Source: Mansonella perstans (lineage: Eukaryota; Nematoda; Chromadorea; Rhabditida; Onchocercidae). Taken from it: a stretch of DNA of 64,000 nt. This document shows, piece after piece, positions 13,214 to 27,415 of the stretch (positions within the stretch are counted from its first letter, which is position 1; each line of letters begins with the position of its first letter). The translations under genes were made by a program, and so were the position numbers. The notes under the pieces were generated by a model, which worked only from the letters and a program-made list of their open reading frames with translations, was not told the origin of the DNA and did no database searches. The stretch lies in the NCBI GenBank assembly GCA_037074765.1, contig JBAMDO010000118.1:1-64000 (forward strand), given 5' to 3'.

Positions 13214-15220
13214 ATGGCCGAACATAGCTTCTATGCTGTCGGACATGGCAAGAAACCAGGCGTATATGAAAAATGGGCTGATGTGCAGGAACAGGCTTGT
13301 TTTCTGGTCCTTGTCACTTGCTTGCCTTTTCTAAATACAGCCTTTTGTACTGATTTTTTTTAGTCAACGTTGACTGAAAAAAATCAGAAGATAAAAGGAA
13401 TTCAATTGATCGATTTTCATTTTCAAATCACTAAAAGCTATTTGGGTATATCTCTTCTGAACTAACATTATTTTGTCCTTTTTCATTCCTTGATAATTTT
13501 TCATAACATTCATAACAGATTTAGTCAAATTTTTACAGATAAAGGATTTCCCTCAACCAGTTTATAAGAAATTTGCTACAAAAGAGGAAGCCGAGGAATA
13601 TGTCAAAATTCGACGACCATCAAGAATTTCGTGTTGGTTGTCATTTAGCTTTTTGCAAATTATTTCGACAATTTTACATATATATTGAAAGATTATACTT
13701 TTTTATGCATGAAATATCTTTCTAAAATATTTTTTTCATTACCTAGAATTCCATGTATTCTTGATGTTTATCAAGTTTCAAAGATAATTTTAATGATAAT
13801 AGAAATTTATAAATTTATAATTGATTCGTGTTTTGAAACAATTTCAGTGGACGTCGATGAGAAAGCGGATAAATTTTATGCAGTTGCTCGAGGAAAAGTT
13901 GTCGGAATATTTACTGATTACAATGAAGTTAAAAACCATGTGAGAAAAATATTACACTATTTTTATTTAATTTAAATTGCATTTCACTTTTTTTTTTGTA
14001 AGAATTTCAGAAATTTATTTACCTCGATTCCTTAATAACTGAAGCATTCAAAAGAATTGCAGATATCCGATTATCCTCAACCATTGTATAAGAAATTCGA
14101 GAAATTGGATGAAGCAAAAGCTTATTATAAGAAATATTCAAATGGAGAAGAAAATGGTAATCCAAAAGATTTTGTTTTTTACTTACATTTTCTTACGATT
14201 TGTACATATTTCGATAGCACTGTATAATGGCTCTTTCAGAATGATTCTTCATAATAGCTATAGTGCTGTTATGAAGTTTCTTTAATTTATGGGAATCCTT
14301 TAAAAAAAACGATTGGAATGATATAGCTTGGTTTTACAAGGAAAAAAAAAAGGCATGATATTATCATTACTTGTCATGGAATGGAATGGCAAAAATTCAA
14401 ACGATTTGGATCCTTAATTTGCTAATATTACGATGGAATATGCATAGAAAAATCAATGGATTTACAAAATGGAATAATATAAACGACATGAAAAAAGAAA
14501 GAACAAGAAAGAAATCACGATGATTTAATAATATCGTGCTAAAATAACTATTTAATCGAGCATGTAATTAGTAATTTCAGAGTCAAAATCACATAATACA
14601 GCAACGAATAACAATGAGAAAGAAGTTAAAGAGACGGAAAATACGGAAAAGAAAGAGGCGAGAATAACATCGATTCTACTTGATAGAAACACGATTAATG
14701 CTTCCTATGTTTCTTTATCTTTAAAGAAATGTGTTGTTATTGTATTTGATGTAATTTTAAATGCAGATTTACTTTGTTGTAAATTTCAGCAAATTAACAA
14801 AGGACCGGTATTCTATGCTGTTGCACATGGTCATAAAACTGGTGTATTCAAAACGTGGGAAGAATGTGTAGAAGCAACGCATGATTTTAAAGGTGCTAAA
14901 TTCAAAAAATTCGACAATGAAGAAGATGCAAAGTTATTTGCTGAAGGCAGAAACATTACGAAAGCAGGTAAACATCATGAATTATTTATTGTAAGAGATT
15001 ATTGAAGATAACCTGTATCTTTTCTACAAATATTGGAAAAGATGACCGATTTTGAATGTATACTTTAATTTGTTCCAAGAATATTTTATTATCTTATTTT
15101 TTTAAATTTAAAATACATCTGATCATTATAGAAGATCGTAAGAGAGCCCATAGTCCGGATGATGTGGCGGATAGTGTTGGAGAGAAATCAACGAAAAAAG
15201 AAACTAAAGCAAATGCTTAA
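13214..15220 (+). CDS. Triple RNase H1-type hybrid-binding-domain protein without nuclease domain
   Basis: Exons: 13214-13294, 13539-13632, 13848-13939, 14063-14156, 14581-14708, 14790-14967, 15132-15220; phases agree throughout and predict 251 residues. Three copies of the Cauli_VI/HBD fold that RNase H1 uses to bind RNA-DNA hybrids are visible: about 5-55 (FYAVGHGKKPGVY ... FPQPVYKKF), 67-115 (FYAVARGKVVGIF ... YPQPLYKKF) and 168-216 (FYAVAHGHKTGVFKTW ... AKFKKF). A charged Asn/Glu/Lys linker (about 121-150) separates copies two and three, and the tail is Lys/Glu/Ser-rich, ending KKETKANA and stop. No RNase H catalytic motifs (YTDGAC type) occur before the stop. HBD1 and HBD2 are each split by an intron just before the (I)xD(F/Y)PQP block. 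Intron 1 needs a GC donor. The RNase H1 gene begins 1 kb downstream on the same strand. Likely role, by inference: RNA-DNA hybrid or dsRNA binding. It could be an alternative 5' part of the RNase H1 locus. Confidence 0.85.
13295..13296 (+). other. GC splice donor (GC-AG intron) in HBD-array gene
   Basis: The exon ends AG and the intron begins GCTTGT; the acceptor is at 13538. The join gives VQEQ-IKDFPQP, as the domain pattern demands. No nearby GT gives a compatible phase. Confidence 0.8.
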
Positions 15221-16218
15221 AGAAGAGAATTTTGTATTTTGCATTGTATTAATGCGATTATTTTATCTTTTGGTACTGCTTTCGGTAAGTTTTATCAATA
15301 TTTGTATTTATCAAGTGTCTCTTATCGATAATTGTAAGTGTAATAATAATGTTTTAATTCTAAAAGTTTGTTTTTTCTAACGAATTTTACAGTTGTGGAA
15401 ATTGGTAAAATATTCTCTGTAATTTGCGTACAGCTTTGTTTCATATATCTTTGCTATTTGCTCTGCTGCTCTAATAACTATTTCTTTGTGAACATGTTAA
15501 TTATTTTTTTACCTTTTTTGTCGAAATATATTAATCATATTATCTTAAAAATCAAGAACTATGGTTTTGATATCAACTGGGTCCCTTCTATTTACTTTGA
15601 TGCAGTTGCATTTTACCATATTTTCGTTCTATCTAATTTAATACAGCAAAATATTCTTTTCTTTACTTTCCCTTCTTGCACAATCCTTTGTTGACTGATC
15701 CATTTTGGTGAAACCTTAAAAAATTGTTGTGAATGGTAAATATTTTATGAATTCTGAATTATTTTTTCTTCATTCTGGAAAACATTTGTTATTTTATTTC
15801 GATTGTTAGATAAATTTCTTTGCAATGTCTTAAACATATTGTGCTTATCACACGAAATAGTCTATTTCAGTAGCGCTGACATATATTGTGTGTTGAATTA
15901 ATTTTGTTATTGAAAGTTTTACTAATATCGTAGAAATTGGGACTTCTAAGTTATGTGTTCTGAATTTTTTAAATTTAACTGATTAGATTAAGAATTAGCT
16001 TTTCTGTTCAAATTAAATTAATGTTATTTAAGTGATTGCAATATAGTACGGTATGAATTTTTATAAATGGAATTTTGAGTTGAATTTACACAAATATTTT
16101 GCGTATCTTTTCTTCATAGTTGTTTGAAAATCGGACTGTTTTGAAGTAGTGCTGATAGGTTCGTTTGAATTGATTTTTATGTTACAGTGCTATTTAGTAG
16201 TACTAAAAAGGACTAGAA
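15221..16218. other. Gap between the HBD-array gene and RNase H1
   Basis: No gene is supported. Hydrophobic open frames at 15159-15380 and 15368-15694 are AT-rich with no start or splice context. A TTACAG acceptor ending at 16187 lies about 30 bases before the RNase H1 start and may be its trans-splice site. Confidence 0.5.
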
Positions 16219-18631
16219 ATGAAAACTGGCTATTATGCTGTTGCTCGAGGTCATTGCACTGGAATCTACAAAACTTGGTCGGAATGTGAGAAAAATGTGA
16301 AAGGATATCGGAATGCTAGGCTGGTGCTTTCTTTATTTGTTAAAATGAATAGTTGATTAAGCAAGAAGATTCAAATTATAGTGAAATTCCTTTCATCTAT
16401 CATATTTCCCGATTGCTAAAATGAAAAAGCAAATTCTGGCTAATTGCTTTATAGTTGAATAACTGAGATACTGTATTTATTTGTCTTATATTGTCTTAAC
16501 ATTTCTAGAATTAAGCACTTCATGAAGATTATTTGCAAAACTCAGATGTATTACTTTCAGATATAAAAAATTCACTAAAGAAAGTGATGCATTGGCTTTC
16601 ATTTTGCAAAATAGCAACACTGGCCATGCAAGTACAAATTTCAATTTATTTCAAAATTTTTCCATCTTTAAAAGAGCGATAGCAATAAGCATAGAACTTT
16701 AATCTGAAACTTTCCGAACTTTTCTTAAAAACACGTACTAAGAAAAAAAGACTGTAATACTTTAACAAATATATCTTTCGCATTTTTATGATCCTCCTGC
16801 ATAAAATTAAAAATTGATAGCTTATTAACTTATAGTAAAAAAAAAGTAAAAGGTTTTGCATTTGTTTTTATCGAGTAGGAAATGGGAAAAGCTCGAAATC
16901 TGCATTACCTTCAACAACAGAAGTGCGGGAATTACCGTGGTATGTTTTGTATTTGCAATGATTACTATCGTTTAGATGTTAATTGTTATCTGGATATAGC
17001 TAGATATGTACCGCTGAACACCCAATAAGACACCAGTGCATGTTGTTTAATATATCGACAAATTGACAGATTCAACTGGAAGTGCTGGCATTACTAGTTC
17101 TTTCCAATAGACACATGAAAGTTGATAAGAAGGACTTATGGCGGGATTAAATGGTATTTACTAAAATTATTCAGTGAAATGCTGGATTAGAGCTAGGTTA
17201 TTTCAGGATTTCAGGATATGTGTATTATAAAAGGTCAAATGTCTCCTGATACTTGTAATGTAAGTGAATTCGCAGAAAATGGATATTATTAAATTGGCTT
17301 TTTAGCTCACAACTAGCTTCTCACAAACGGAACAAGTGGGAAGGAGTTCCTGTTGTGTATACAGATGGTGCTTGTTCATCCAATGGTCACGCTGGAGCTG
17401 CCGCTGGTATCGGAGTTTATTGGGGTGAAGAGCACATTAATAACATTTCTGAACCACTCCTTGATGGACCACCAACGAATAATAGGGCCGAACTAACAGC
17501 GGTCATTCGTGCTATACAAACGGTATTCTTTATTTATGAAATTTCATCTTTGACATTTTATGTAGTGAGAATTGAAAATATTTCAAATCCTTAAAAGAAA
17601 TATTTATCTTTTTTTCAGGCAATTCAACAAATATCTTTTTTTTCAGGCAATTCAACAAAATTATCAACGGCTTATCGTTCGTACAGACTCAAATCTTCTA
17701 ATTCAAACAATGAATTCATGGATACATCGTTGGCGGAAAAATGGTTGGAAAACATCAAATGGCACGGCTGTCAAAAATCAAGATCTTATTATTCAATTGA
17801 GTAATTTGCTCAATAACATAGATGTTGGTAGACTTTTAAGAATATTAAAAATGTGATTAGCCTAAAAAGTGAATGACAGCACTATAGAATAAAACACTGC
17901 AGTAACATATTATTATGGAATGTATCATGAAGTAGCACTTTTAGTCGAAAATGGAAAATATATTTCATACTTTTCTCTTTTTATACAGAAAAATTTCGAT
18001 GTACTAATAGCTTAAACAAATCTTGAAAGCACACTAGATGGAGTAAATGTGATTTCCAAATTTAAATCTGTAAATGCACTACTATAAATTAATACATTTA
18101 CTAATTTATAGTAATGTAAGATGTAATTTTTACTAAGATGTAATTTTGTCTTTTCTTTGATTCTGTTCTCCTGAATTTAGCTTAACGGTAAGATTAGAAA
18201 GCAAAAACTGAGATACCAACAACATAATGAATTTATGCATGTAATACTTATCAGCAACATCACATTTTATCAATACTAACAGTTCAGCGCGACATGTTTT
18301 TAATTACACAACTGCATGCAGCAGATATTGTGTTAAGAGAACTTCATAACAATGAATGCAGATATATTTGTACCTTATCTAAACTTACAGTCATCGTTAG
18401 TAATGAATATGACTGGAGATTATAAAAACAATTCCCGAACTACAAAAAAAAAAGTTAACAAGAAGTTAACAAAAGTTAACAAGGAAGTTGACAAAAATTG
18501 TTTGTATACTTGGTTTTTGTTGATTGTAGGTACATTTCGAACATGTTGCTGGACATGCAGGAATATTTGGGAACGAAAAGGCCGATCAACTTGCCCGAGA
18601 AGGAGCAAATCGCTATCGTCAAGTGATGTGA
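16219..18631 (+). CDS. rnh-1: Ribonuclease H1 (HBD plus RNase H catalytic domain)
   Basis: Degrades RNA in RNA-DNA hybrids (R-loops, primers) in nucleus and/or mitochondria. Exons: 16219-16319, 16561-16631, 16879-16939, 17306-17522, 17647-17823, 18530-18631; the phases close to 242 residues. One HBD lies at about 4-50 (YYAVARGHCTGIYKTW ... ARYKKF), then a short linker, then the catalytic domain from about 93. All four catalytic carboxylates are present: D98 (YTDGAC), E140 (NRAEL), D164 (RTDSN), D228 (GNEKAD), with the conserved histidine H218 (VAGHAG). No clear mitochondrial targeting sequence precedes the HBD from this ATG. Intron 1 uses a GC donor. The 3' splice site of exon 5 is duplicated 28 bp upstream, and use of the upstream copy breaks the frame. 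Intron 5 contains a small GTTAACAA-type repeat near 18450. The gene converges with DIMT1 on the other strand. Confidence 0.96.
16320..16321 (+). other. GC splice donor (GC-AG intron) in RNase H1
   Basis: The exon ends GCTAG and the intron begins GCTGGT; the acceptor is at 16560. The join restores RNARYKKF of the HBD. The only nearby GT gives the wrong phase. Confidence 0.8.
17601..17662 (+). repeat. Tandem duplication of a 3' splice site (28-bp period)
   Basis: The polypyrimidine tract, CAG and first coding bases (CAGGCAATTCAACAAA) occur twice, with acceptors ending at 17618 and 17646. Only the downstream copy keeps the RNase H frame; the upstream one adds 28 bases and leads to a premature stop. 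Confidence 0.9.
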
Positions 18632-19090
18632 AAAATATGAAGGAAAATTTTAACATCAGTTTATCGTTGTTTTCGTTACATAACTTCCACATGAAGTGTT
18701 CACCTGCTAAACTCTGCGAAGTTGTCATCTTGCAGTTTGATTTGTAAAAATAAATCACTTCAGCAGCACATCAAGTTTCCTTTTCCTATGTAGTTTTAGA
18801 ATCCAGAGAATAACGACAAAAACAACTCCCAGTTTAACATTTGCGACAAATTCTGGTTTAAATATTTCTTTTTTATTTTTTATTTTTTTGTAACAAAAAA
18901 TTGAATGAAGATGAAATTCATAACAAAAACAAACAAGAACAAAACGAGAGAAAATTTTGACATACAGAAGATAGGAAATTTTATGCACTGCAGAGCAAAA
19001 TGAACATTTTCATTTACCAAGAAGAAGGAACTATACAAAATAAATGAGTTTTCCTTATTCTGTACATTGTTTTGTATTTCTAACAGTTAA
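18632..19090. other. Convergent 3' intergenic region between RNase H1 and DIMT1
   Basis: About 460 bp separate the two stop codons of convergent genes. Candidate polyadenylation-type A-rich motifs occur on both strands. No further gene is seen. Confidence 0.5.
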
Positions 19091-21300
<2,210 letters not shown>

Positions 21301-24300
21301 AATGATTGAAATAAATATAGCTGAAAAAGGTTTCAAAATCAGTAACAAAAAACTAAATTAATAGGAGAATTTACTGAAAAAATTCATGCAAAAAATCATT
21401 AATTTTGAGAAAACGAACTTAGATTATTCTTCAGGTAAAAAGAAAAAAAAAAAAACATTTCTATCGGTTAAATACAAACTAATTCTTCCTTTAGCAAGAT
21501 AATCTAATAAAAATAAAGTGAAAAAAAAAGACAAAAACAATATTAAAATGCGCCATACTTTTGCTAATACATACAAAATCCACAAAAAGTCACTGAAATA
21601 CGGTATGAAGGAGAAAAAAGACAAAGCCAAGGAACACTGCTTCTGAGTGAATTTTTGGTAGATATGCTTGTCCTTATTATTTCTAGTAATATTCTCTTTC
21701 GGTCATCAATCCTATAAGAGGTCATTTAAATGCCAACGATAACGTTACCTCAAAATAAAACAACCTCAACCACCGAGACATTTTAAAATGGTTCGCAAAT
21801 CGTAAGTAGTGCTGGATGACGATGTTAGTTGCTGGATTACAAATTGATGACCATTGTGACCATCCTATTCTCATTCACAGATTTCTTCAAATATTTCATT
21901 GGCTTTGCCAAAGATTGCAATAAAAACGATTTCGTTTTTAAAATTACTTCTTCAACAGATGACCATCTCCCTATACAGTGTATCAATATCAATGTATCAA
22001 TGTTGCAAGGTGTCATTGAATGTCCATTGAATATGTTCCATCTGTTCACCCTTTTACTTCCCTGAAAACTATTGCATAATAAGTATTAATATATATATCG
22101 TCCATTATTCTTAATTCCTATGAAGTAAAATATTATAAACATGCTTATATTAATGTAATATAAGCATATATTTATATTTATATTTTTTATATTTGTATAA
22201 AAAAAATTTTTTTTTTATATTTAAATATATAATTTTTTAATATAATTCTTTCTTTCGCTAATCTGATACTTATAACTTCAAGTTACAGTTAAAAATTCAT
22301 GCAAAAAGATTTGGAAATAGAAAAAGGTCATTTCAGTTGTTGAAAAAAGTACTTATGGAAGTCAGGAATTGCTGGACTTCAGAGTTTATTCTAGAGTAAA
22401 CACAAGAACAGGTAAAAATATAGAGTAAAATTGCTGAGTTTCGGATATTCGAGTTATTCTACTTTTACTATTCTTTTTGCTTCCAATCTTCTATAAATTT
22501 ATCGATATGAATTAATTTCTCAATTTTAGAAAAGGAAAATGTCGAAACAACATAATTTTACCAATCTAACAATATTCGCATAAATAGACCTTTGATCCTG
22601 AATTAAATGTCATTTGAGTACAGTTAGATACGGCTTATTGCAATTAAGTTTGATAAGAATATTTCCTTAATGACTTTTTTTTTTTTTTTTTTTGGATGAC
22701 GATTTTTTAAAACTTAGGCTTATTGATAATCTTCGAAAGATTCATTCGGAAAGACTAGGATTCCTAGACTTTGCTGGATAAATATCCTTGACTTATCAAA
22801 CCATTCCATTCAATTTACTGCTTACTTAAGTCTTCCTATACTTCTCAATTTCATTTTTTAATAAGAATAATGAAAATTTTTATCTGGCCTATATTTTTCT
22901 GCAGATATTTTTTTTTAAATTTATGTACTGCAAAATGAAAAATGCTTTTGACATCAGTTTTTCGAAACTTCAATTTATTTTTCAAGTTAACAACAGATCG
23001 AGAAATTTTCACCTAATGTAAGTGAAAATTGTTTCGAACTTATCGTCGAATGATTAAATGATAATTCGTTAAGATTTATTCATTTCTTTCATCAGTTAGG
23101 TTGAGATTTTACTTGCTAAGTAAACAGTATTAAATTTGAATCTATATAAGCGTGTAAAATTTGAAAAGATTTCAAGATGACCAAGAAATTTTGTGGTGGA
23201 GTAAGACTATAATATAGCGAATTAAAATTTAAAAAAAGCATATTAAACATGCGAATGCTATGAGAATTTGGCTGAAAACACCTAAACTCATTTGCATATG
23301 ACAACTTTTTTGCGATCTAAGACATAAACTTTATTTATGTTACAGAATTCTATATATCATCGAAAAGGAGAAACTGCTTGTTGTATCTTAATTTATAACA
23401 GTTCGTTGTACTAACAACGAACTTCAATCCGACAATTATGGGACATTAATATTATCATAAAATTGATTTCCGTTTTTTTCTTTAAGTCTTCAAATAAATC
23501 ATTATTTGATTGCAAAATCTTAAAAGATGATCTTATTTCGGCTTATTACATCAGAGAAAATGCACTTCACATAGTTTCACTTCGGATTAACTAGTAAGAA
23601 AATACAGGCACTCGTTTTCAAATAGAATTTCTCGTTCCTCTACTAATTGTATCATATATTAGATAATATTAATCACTGCTATCATCTCACTCTTTGAACC
23701 AAATAGCAGCTGTTAGAAGGATGAAGATTGCTGTTTGAATTTTTAACTTGCAAAGCGATTTAAACTAACAAAGAAATAACAACGATGTGTAAAAGGATGT
23801 AGTCTGAAAAGCAAACTACTAAAGAGTGAAGAAGATTGAGAAGGATCGAGCGTAATATAATCAATTAACTGCTTCAAATTTTATCTTATAATTTTATATA
23901 TGTTCTTCTATCTTATTCAATATTGCACTTAAAACTCTATTGTATGCTATGACCTATCGAATATTTATTCATTTGACAGCATGAATTATTCTTTGTTAAT
24001 TTTGTAATCTTTTTTGACCCCTTTTATTGTCTATAGAATTATTTTCAAAAATTGCAATGCAATGAGATGTAATAAAAGGACATTTATCATATCATTTTTC
24101 ATTGAATGTTGAATGACATTGTTTTTTTTTGAAATGATTATTAAATACTTGTTAAATAATTTACTATTAATTCGAAATTAATTGTTCTATTAAATTCAAG
24201 ATATTTTGATTTCATTGAACGAATTCATTAGTAACTAATAACAGCTATGTAGCTACTTTCATTGTGTAAGAGCTAGATATAACTAATAAAGTTAAACTTG

Positions 24301-24702
24301 CTCTTAAAACTGTTATTTATCTGGCAGTGATCACTATGCATCTATAAGTACTATTTTCATATACCATACATCTACAGGTACTATACTGTTATGTCGTGTA
24401 TTTCTAACAAGTATATACAGTTTAACTTTTTATTCAATTTTGGAATATGATTTCAAACAAGAAATTAAATACTGATGCTGGAGTTAAGTTTTTGGATAAA
24501 TAAAGACCTATTCAAAACTTTGCTTTTATCTGTTCGGGTAACAAATCCTGAGATAAAGCCACTGCACAGAGCAGGATCTAGATAAAAGCAAACTTTTTAG
24601 TTCGAATAAATCGCCAAAATAATTTATCATAAATTCAGCAATACCTGTCAAAATGCAGCATATAAAATAACAACTTTTGCTCAGATAAATAAATCTTTTC
24701 AG
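21301..24702. other. Divergent intergenic region between DIMT1 and sarcoglycan
   Basis: This should contain both promoters. A very AT-rich block (about 22130-22250) and a T-run near 22677-22694 are the only features. A tiny ATG-GTTCGCAAATC segment followed by GTAAGT at 21788-21799 looks like a first exon (MVRKS), but no partner exon was found. Confidence 0.45.
24701..24702 (+). promoter_or_regulatory. Putative spliced-leader acceptor of sarcoglycan
   Basis: CTTTTCAG abuts the ATG with no intervening base, leaving no room for a normal 5' UTR unless the mRNA receives a leader by trans-splicing at this site (or a 5' UTR intron ends here). Confidence 0.55.
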
Positions 24703-27102
24703 ATGAATACTGATGTGATTAACCGTATTCCACTCTATCAACGAAATGATGAACCAGTTTGGGGTCGTAGTGGATATGATTTTCAGCGTTCACCTGCCTC
24801 GTTACAAGGTGCTATCGTACCAGCATATTCCACCGCTGTTATTCATTCTGCTACTAAGCCGCCTGCTGAATCTGATATTTATAGGTTATATAAATATACA
24901 TACATACATAATATGAAACGTAATATGATTGCCAACTGTTATTTAGAAACAAATAGTAAGGCAGCAAATTTATCTCGTTGATAAGCCATACATAAAGTAG
25001 ATACAAAGTGATATAAAGTATAAAAGTGCGATACTATGAGTTTGACCAGTAAATAGATTTGATTTAATGATTATCATGCTGCTGTGTTTTGGGCAATCAT
25101 AGAAAAAGAAGTATTAGAAGATAGGTGCTTGAGAGAGCTATATCGACTGTATCCGAATTGTAAATGAAATTGTAAATGAAATTGTAAATGAAATTTCTAA
25201 TTTCAAATTATATTACGAAACTTAAGGAAAGTCAAAATTTCTGATTGATTTTGATAAAACACAAGAGCGTTTATTTCTCTACTAATTGTTATACTTCATT
25301 TATAGCTATTACTTTGATAAACTATAATCTTAGTGGTTTTAGGGTTGGCGTTTATGGATGGCGAAAGCGATGCCTATATTGTTTCATTTGTGCACTTACC
25401 ATTGCCGTCCTATTAAATTTAGCATTAACTGTATGGATTATGTCTGTTCTCGATATTTCTACCGTATGTTCTGTTTTTTTTCTTTTTTTTTTTATATATT
25501 GCTCCTTTATTTGTTCTCATATCAATTAGAAAGTAAGGCGTAAAATAATCAATTCATAATTAGCTACCAAAATATAAATATTTTATAAGCCAATGTAAAC
25601 AAAATAAACAAATATTATTTTTGCTTTATCTGTTACTTTATTTATGTATAATATTATTACTTTCAACTATTTGCATATTGTTTTTCTCATATTACAGACC
25701 GGAATGGGTACAATGAAAATTGAAGACAACACTATTCGCGTTATGGGCGAAGCGCAGTTCGATCTTCCTGTACATTTTACAGAACTTTCTACGGCAGATG
25801 TAAGTTAAAGCATCGCTTTTTAAACACAATATTTAAAAAATTATCAACAGAACAACAGCTCATTAGTAATTTAATTTTTTTTACGTTCATACTAAATCCA
25901 TAATTCTTCATTTAGAAATTTCAAGAATTCAATAGAATTATAGGATGAAGCGTTGACAATTGATTCATACCGCGGTATTTTCATAAAAGCTCGAAATATG
26001 ACTGGACATCAAACTGCTATGCTCAATATGTTTCAAGATGGACGTGTAGAGACAGTGTGCGATCGTTTTGAAATTTACGATAATTCGCGAAAGTTGCTAT
26101 TTTTTGCTGATTCAAATGAAATTGGCCTCAAACTTGAAAATCTTCGGATACTTGGTAACTCACATAGTTTTTAAGTTCGAGACTTCTTTCAAAGCGCAAA
26201 AATTTCAATTATTTATTGCTTGAAAAATGCCAAACTGATTGATTTGAAAATGCGTGAAAAAAAACGAAAAAAAACAAGGAAAATTATAATTTCAGATGAT
26301 GGTGGAAGTGTTTTCGAAGGAGCTATACAGACGGCTCTCATTCGTCCAGAATCTGATAGTCCTTTAAGGTTTGCTTATTAACAGTTCATATATTACAGGT
26401 TTACCTAATTGAGTTTAGCGATTTCAATTGAACAAAGCTACTCAATGTTTCAATCCAAAAAAATAATGCAAAACATTATATAATAAGCCTTTGAAGCTTA
26501 CAAAATTGAACTTTTAACTGTAATAAACCTTTGAAGCTTACAAAATTGAACTTTCAACTGTAATAAACCTTTGAAGCTTACAAAATTGAACTTTCAACTG
26601 TAGCTAAGAAGAGGCATCAACTAAGAAACTAAGAGTTAAGCTAATGAAATAGTGACATTAAGTTCAAAATGAAATTTTTTAGCTTAGAATCACCAACTAG
26701 AAGCCTGTATCTAGAAGCAGGTCAAGATATCGAAATCACTAGTGCAGCTGGAGAAATTCAATTGTCATCTCTTCTTGACATTACCATAAATTCCAAACAG
26801 GTCAGTTAAATGTTAGTAATGCAATCACTTAAAAGTATCAATTTCTATTAGTTATATTTCATGAATTGTCCCTGATAGCTGTTATCAGAAGATTTTGCAA
26901 AATATAATTTTTAATTTTTAATTATATAGGAAATTTACAGAGTGAAATTCGTCTTGAATCAAACAACATTGTTATGTCTGGATTACCGAAAAGTGAAGGT
27001 CGCGGGAATGCTCAATATCAATTATGCATGTGCAAAAATGGACTATTATTTATTGCAGTAGTTGGAGCTGATTGTCGAGCAGATAGAAGTATTTGCAGTT
27101 AA
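24703..27102 (+). CDS. sgn-1: Gamma/delta-sarcoglycan
   Basis: Type II membrane glycoprotein of the dystrophin-associated sarcoglycan complex, which stabilises the muscle plasma membrane. Exons: 24703-24884, 25343-25463, 25698-25799, 25944-26154, 26296-26368, 26683-26800, 26941-27102; the phases close to 322 residues. The N-terminal 61 residues are cytosolic, followed by the family signature VGVYGWRKRCLY at 62-73 and one membrane helix (about 72-97). The extracellular part shows GMGTMKI, KLLFFADSNEIGL, LRIL, the hallmark SLESPTRSLYLEAGQDIEI, EIRLESNNIVMSGLP, and the C-terminal cysteine cluster CMCKNG ... C ... C. A possible N-glycosylation site, NMT, is at about residue 148-150. Intron 5 carries a 40-bp minisatellite. 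Gamma and delta forms cannot be separated here, as expected for an invertebrate. Confidence 0.95.
26481..26602. repeat. 40-bp intronic minisatellite, three copies
   Basis: Units built on CCTTTGAAGCTTACAAAATT start at about 26488, 26528 and 26568 within sarcoglycan intron 5. The copies are almost identical. Confidence 0.9.
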
Positions 27103-27395
27103 TAGCTCAAATACAAATCATTTTTGAGCTGAAATCCATTTTTGAATCAATTGACTTAATCATTCTATTCATGTAGTGCATTCCGATGTACCCTTTTGTA
27201 TATTTACACTCTTATCATTCTCTTTCACTGATAACCTCTTTCTTCCAAGATGTAATAAAGCAACAGTTACAAACTGCTACTTAGAAATATATGAAAATAC
27301 CCTGCTTTCACTTGATACAAATTATCCAATCATCTAATCAATGCAAATGAGGATCAAAATTCTTCATATCTTTCGTATATGCGGGATTCAGATCC

Positions 27396-27415
27396 AGGTC
27401 AAAGGTCAAAGGGCA
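27396..27415 (+). promoter_or_regulatory. DR1-type nuclear-receptor element plus a third half-site
   Basis: A perfect AGGTCA-A-AGGTCA direct repeat with one-base spacing (27396-27408) is followed after one base by AGGGCA (27410-27415). DR1 is the known consensus for HNF4- and RXR-type receptors. It lies about 400 bp upstream of the photolyase start. Function is inference. Confidence 0.45.

Noticed and set aside
15159..15694. Hydrophobic plus-strand ORFs between the HBD-array gene and RNase H1
   Set aside because: Overlap the array gene's last exon in another frame or AT-rich non-coding DNA; Phe/Ile/Tyr-rich composition is typical of translated AT-rich sequence.
18352..18758. ORFs over RNase H1 exon 6 on both strands
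   Set aside because: Shadows; the correct frame gives HFEHVAGHAG and stop at 18631.
21788..21799. Mini first exon MVRKS followed by GTAAGT
   Set aside because: No downstream exon in compatible phase was identified.
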